Shown one piece after another: positions 62,892 through 63,738 of a DNA stretch of 63,738 nucleotides (position 1 is its first letter; each line of letters begins with the position of its first letter). The position numbers and the translations under genes are program-made. The notes under the pieces were generated by a model, which worked only from the letters and a program-made list of their open reading frames with translations, made no database searches and was not told where the DNA came from. The stretch is from Alphaproteobacteria bacterium. GTDB taxonomy: Bacteria; Pseudomonadota; Alphaproteobacteria; CALKHQ01. Location of the stretch: positions 1 through 63,738 of the forward strand of contig JAWKYB010000023.1 in the NCBI GenBank assembly GCA_041396705.1, read 5' to 3'.

Positions 62892-63738
62892 GCGTCGTGG
62901 CCGAGACCGCGACCCGCATCGGCGCGCAGCGGCGCGGCGGCGGCGCCGCCCGCTATCTGATCGGCGCGATCTGCATCGCTACCGTTGCCGTCATGCTGTG
63001 GCCGCTGGTGACGAGCCTGCTCGCCTCGATCAAGCCGGCGCCGGAGGCGGCGGTCGCGCCGCCACACTACTGGCCGCGCGAGCTCAGCGTCGAGAACTAC
63101 CTGTCGGTGTTCACCTATCAGGCCGGGCTGGCCAACTACGTGCTCAACAGCCTGATCGTCGCCGGCCTGACCATCCTGTTCTGCCTCGCGCTGGCGATCC
63201 CGGCGGGCTACGGCCTGGCCCGGTTCGACGTGCCGTTCAAGGAGGCGCTGTTCCTGCTGATGCTGGCCAGCATGATGATCCCCTATCAGGCGCTGCTGGT
63301 GCCGCTGTACCTGATGTTCTCGTCGCTGAAGCTGGCCGGCACCTATGTCGGGCTGGCGATCGTGCACACGATCCTGCAGCTGCCGTTCAGCATCTACCTG
63401 ATGCGCAACAGCTTCGAGGCGATCCCGCGCGAGCTGGAGGAGGCGGCGGTGGTCGACGGCTGCAGCTCGCTGCAGATCCTGCGCAGGATCTTCGTGCCGC
63501 TGGTGCTTCCGGGCATCGTCACCGTGGCGCTGTTCGCGTTCATCATGAGCTGGAACGAGTTCATCGCCGCGCTGATCTTCATGAGCGACGAGGGATCGTT
63601 CACCGTGCCGATCATGCTGACCGGGGTGGCCACCGGCGACTTCGGCACGATCAACTGGGGCGCGCTGCAGGCCGGCGTCATCATCTCGATCCTGCCCTGC
63701 GCGCTGGTCTATGTCCTGCTGCAGAAATACTACATCTC
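62888..63738 (+). CDS. Carbohydrate ABC transporter permease (MalG/UgpE-like), 3' truncated by window edge
   Basis: The frame starts with GTG at 62888, overlapping the upstream stop by four bases (GTGA), and stays open to the end of the window (283 codons). Readable parts: YLIGAICIATVAVMLWPLVT (helix 1), SASIKPAPE-like LLASIKPAPEAAV, and the EAA loop ELEEAAVVDGCSSLQILRRI, followed by FVPLVLPGIVTVALFAFIMS and ALQAGVIISILPCALVYVLL. It is the second permease of the sugar system. Only a few C-terminal residues are missing. Confidence 0.92.
   Translation, partial: MSVVAETATRIGAQRRGGGAARYLIGAICIATVAVMLWPLVTSLLASIKPAPEAAVAPPHYWPRELSVENYLSVFTYQAGLANYVLNSLIVAGLTILFCLALAIPAGYGLARFDVPFKEALFLLMLASMMIPYQALLVPLYLMFSSLKLAGTYVGLAIVHTILQLPFSIYLMRNSFEAIPRELEEAAVVDGCSSLQILRRIFVPLVLPGIVTVALFAFIMSWNEFIAALIFMSDEGSFTVPIMLTGVATGDFGTINWGALQAGVIISILPCALVYVLLQKYYI

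Noticed and set aside
1..63738. CRISPR arrays, tRNA or rRNA genes
   Set aside because: No regularly spaced repeats and no cloverleaf-like or rRNA-like sequence were seen; a covariance-model scan would be the decisive test.

Overview
The window is a GC-rich (about 70% by eye) bacterial chromosome segment. Gene content and codon use fit a high-GC alphaproteobacterium, perhaps Rhodospirillales-like; this is inferred from family types (BMP and PotABCD-type ABC systems, TPR/O-GlcNAc-transferase-like glycosyltransferase, DUF3500, DUF1428, IS110) and not from any marker gene. No rRNA, tRNA or CRISPR array was seen. A perfect 16-bp parS centromere sequence at 10116-10131 suggests the segment lies in the origin-proximal part of a replicon partitioned by ParABS.

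Layout. 1-7 kb: the end of a GST gene, a DeoR regulator diverging from nudK, a broken GST, nadK with a HAD hydrolase, an AbrB-type membrane protein without a standard start codon, and a QmcA/NfeD pair. 7-14 kb: two glycosyltransferases, parS, small secreted proteins and a large beta-propeller-like protein. 14.7-21.3 kb: a badly broken stretch. It holds a frameshifted hydrolase, a lipoprotein-like remnant, DUF1428, a HELVH metalloprotease remnant, an IS110 fragment and a shattered DNA2/NAM7-type helicase in lower-GC DNA. 21.3-25.5 kb: a DUF853 (HerA-like) ATPase, DUF4332 and a Na/Pi cotransporter.

25.7-32.8 kb: a seven-gene plus-strand operon with a 2-oxoglutarate/Fe(II)-type oxygenase, a VOC protein, a BMP binding protein, a double ATPase, two permeases and an SDR. 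It looks like uptake plus first steps of catabolism of a nucleoside-like or related compound. 32.8-40.0 kb: a CHASE4 histidine kinase, an alpha/beta hydrolase and a PotABCD-type operon. 40-53 kb: a LysR/GST pair, TerC, GNAT, a StyA-like flavoprotein, VOC, a COG2403-like protein diverging from an aminotransferase, DUF3500, a PQQ-type sugar dehydrogenase and small proteins. 53-59 kb: a HhH protein resembling only the N-terminus of PolX, a broken MFS gene, and a five-gene minus-strand cluster of poorly known proteins ending in SRPBCC and methyltransferase genes. 59-63.7 kb: a secreted six-repeat Cys-rich propeller-like protein, then a sugar ABC operon preceded by two identical 14-bp palindromes; its last permease runs off the window.

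Many otherwise ordinary genes carry single-base frameshifts, several of them in short G/C runs. Some apparent pseudogenes may therefore be sequence errors, and each is flagged.
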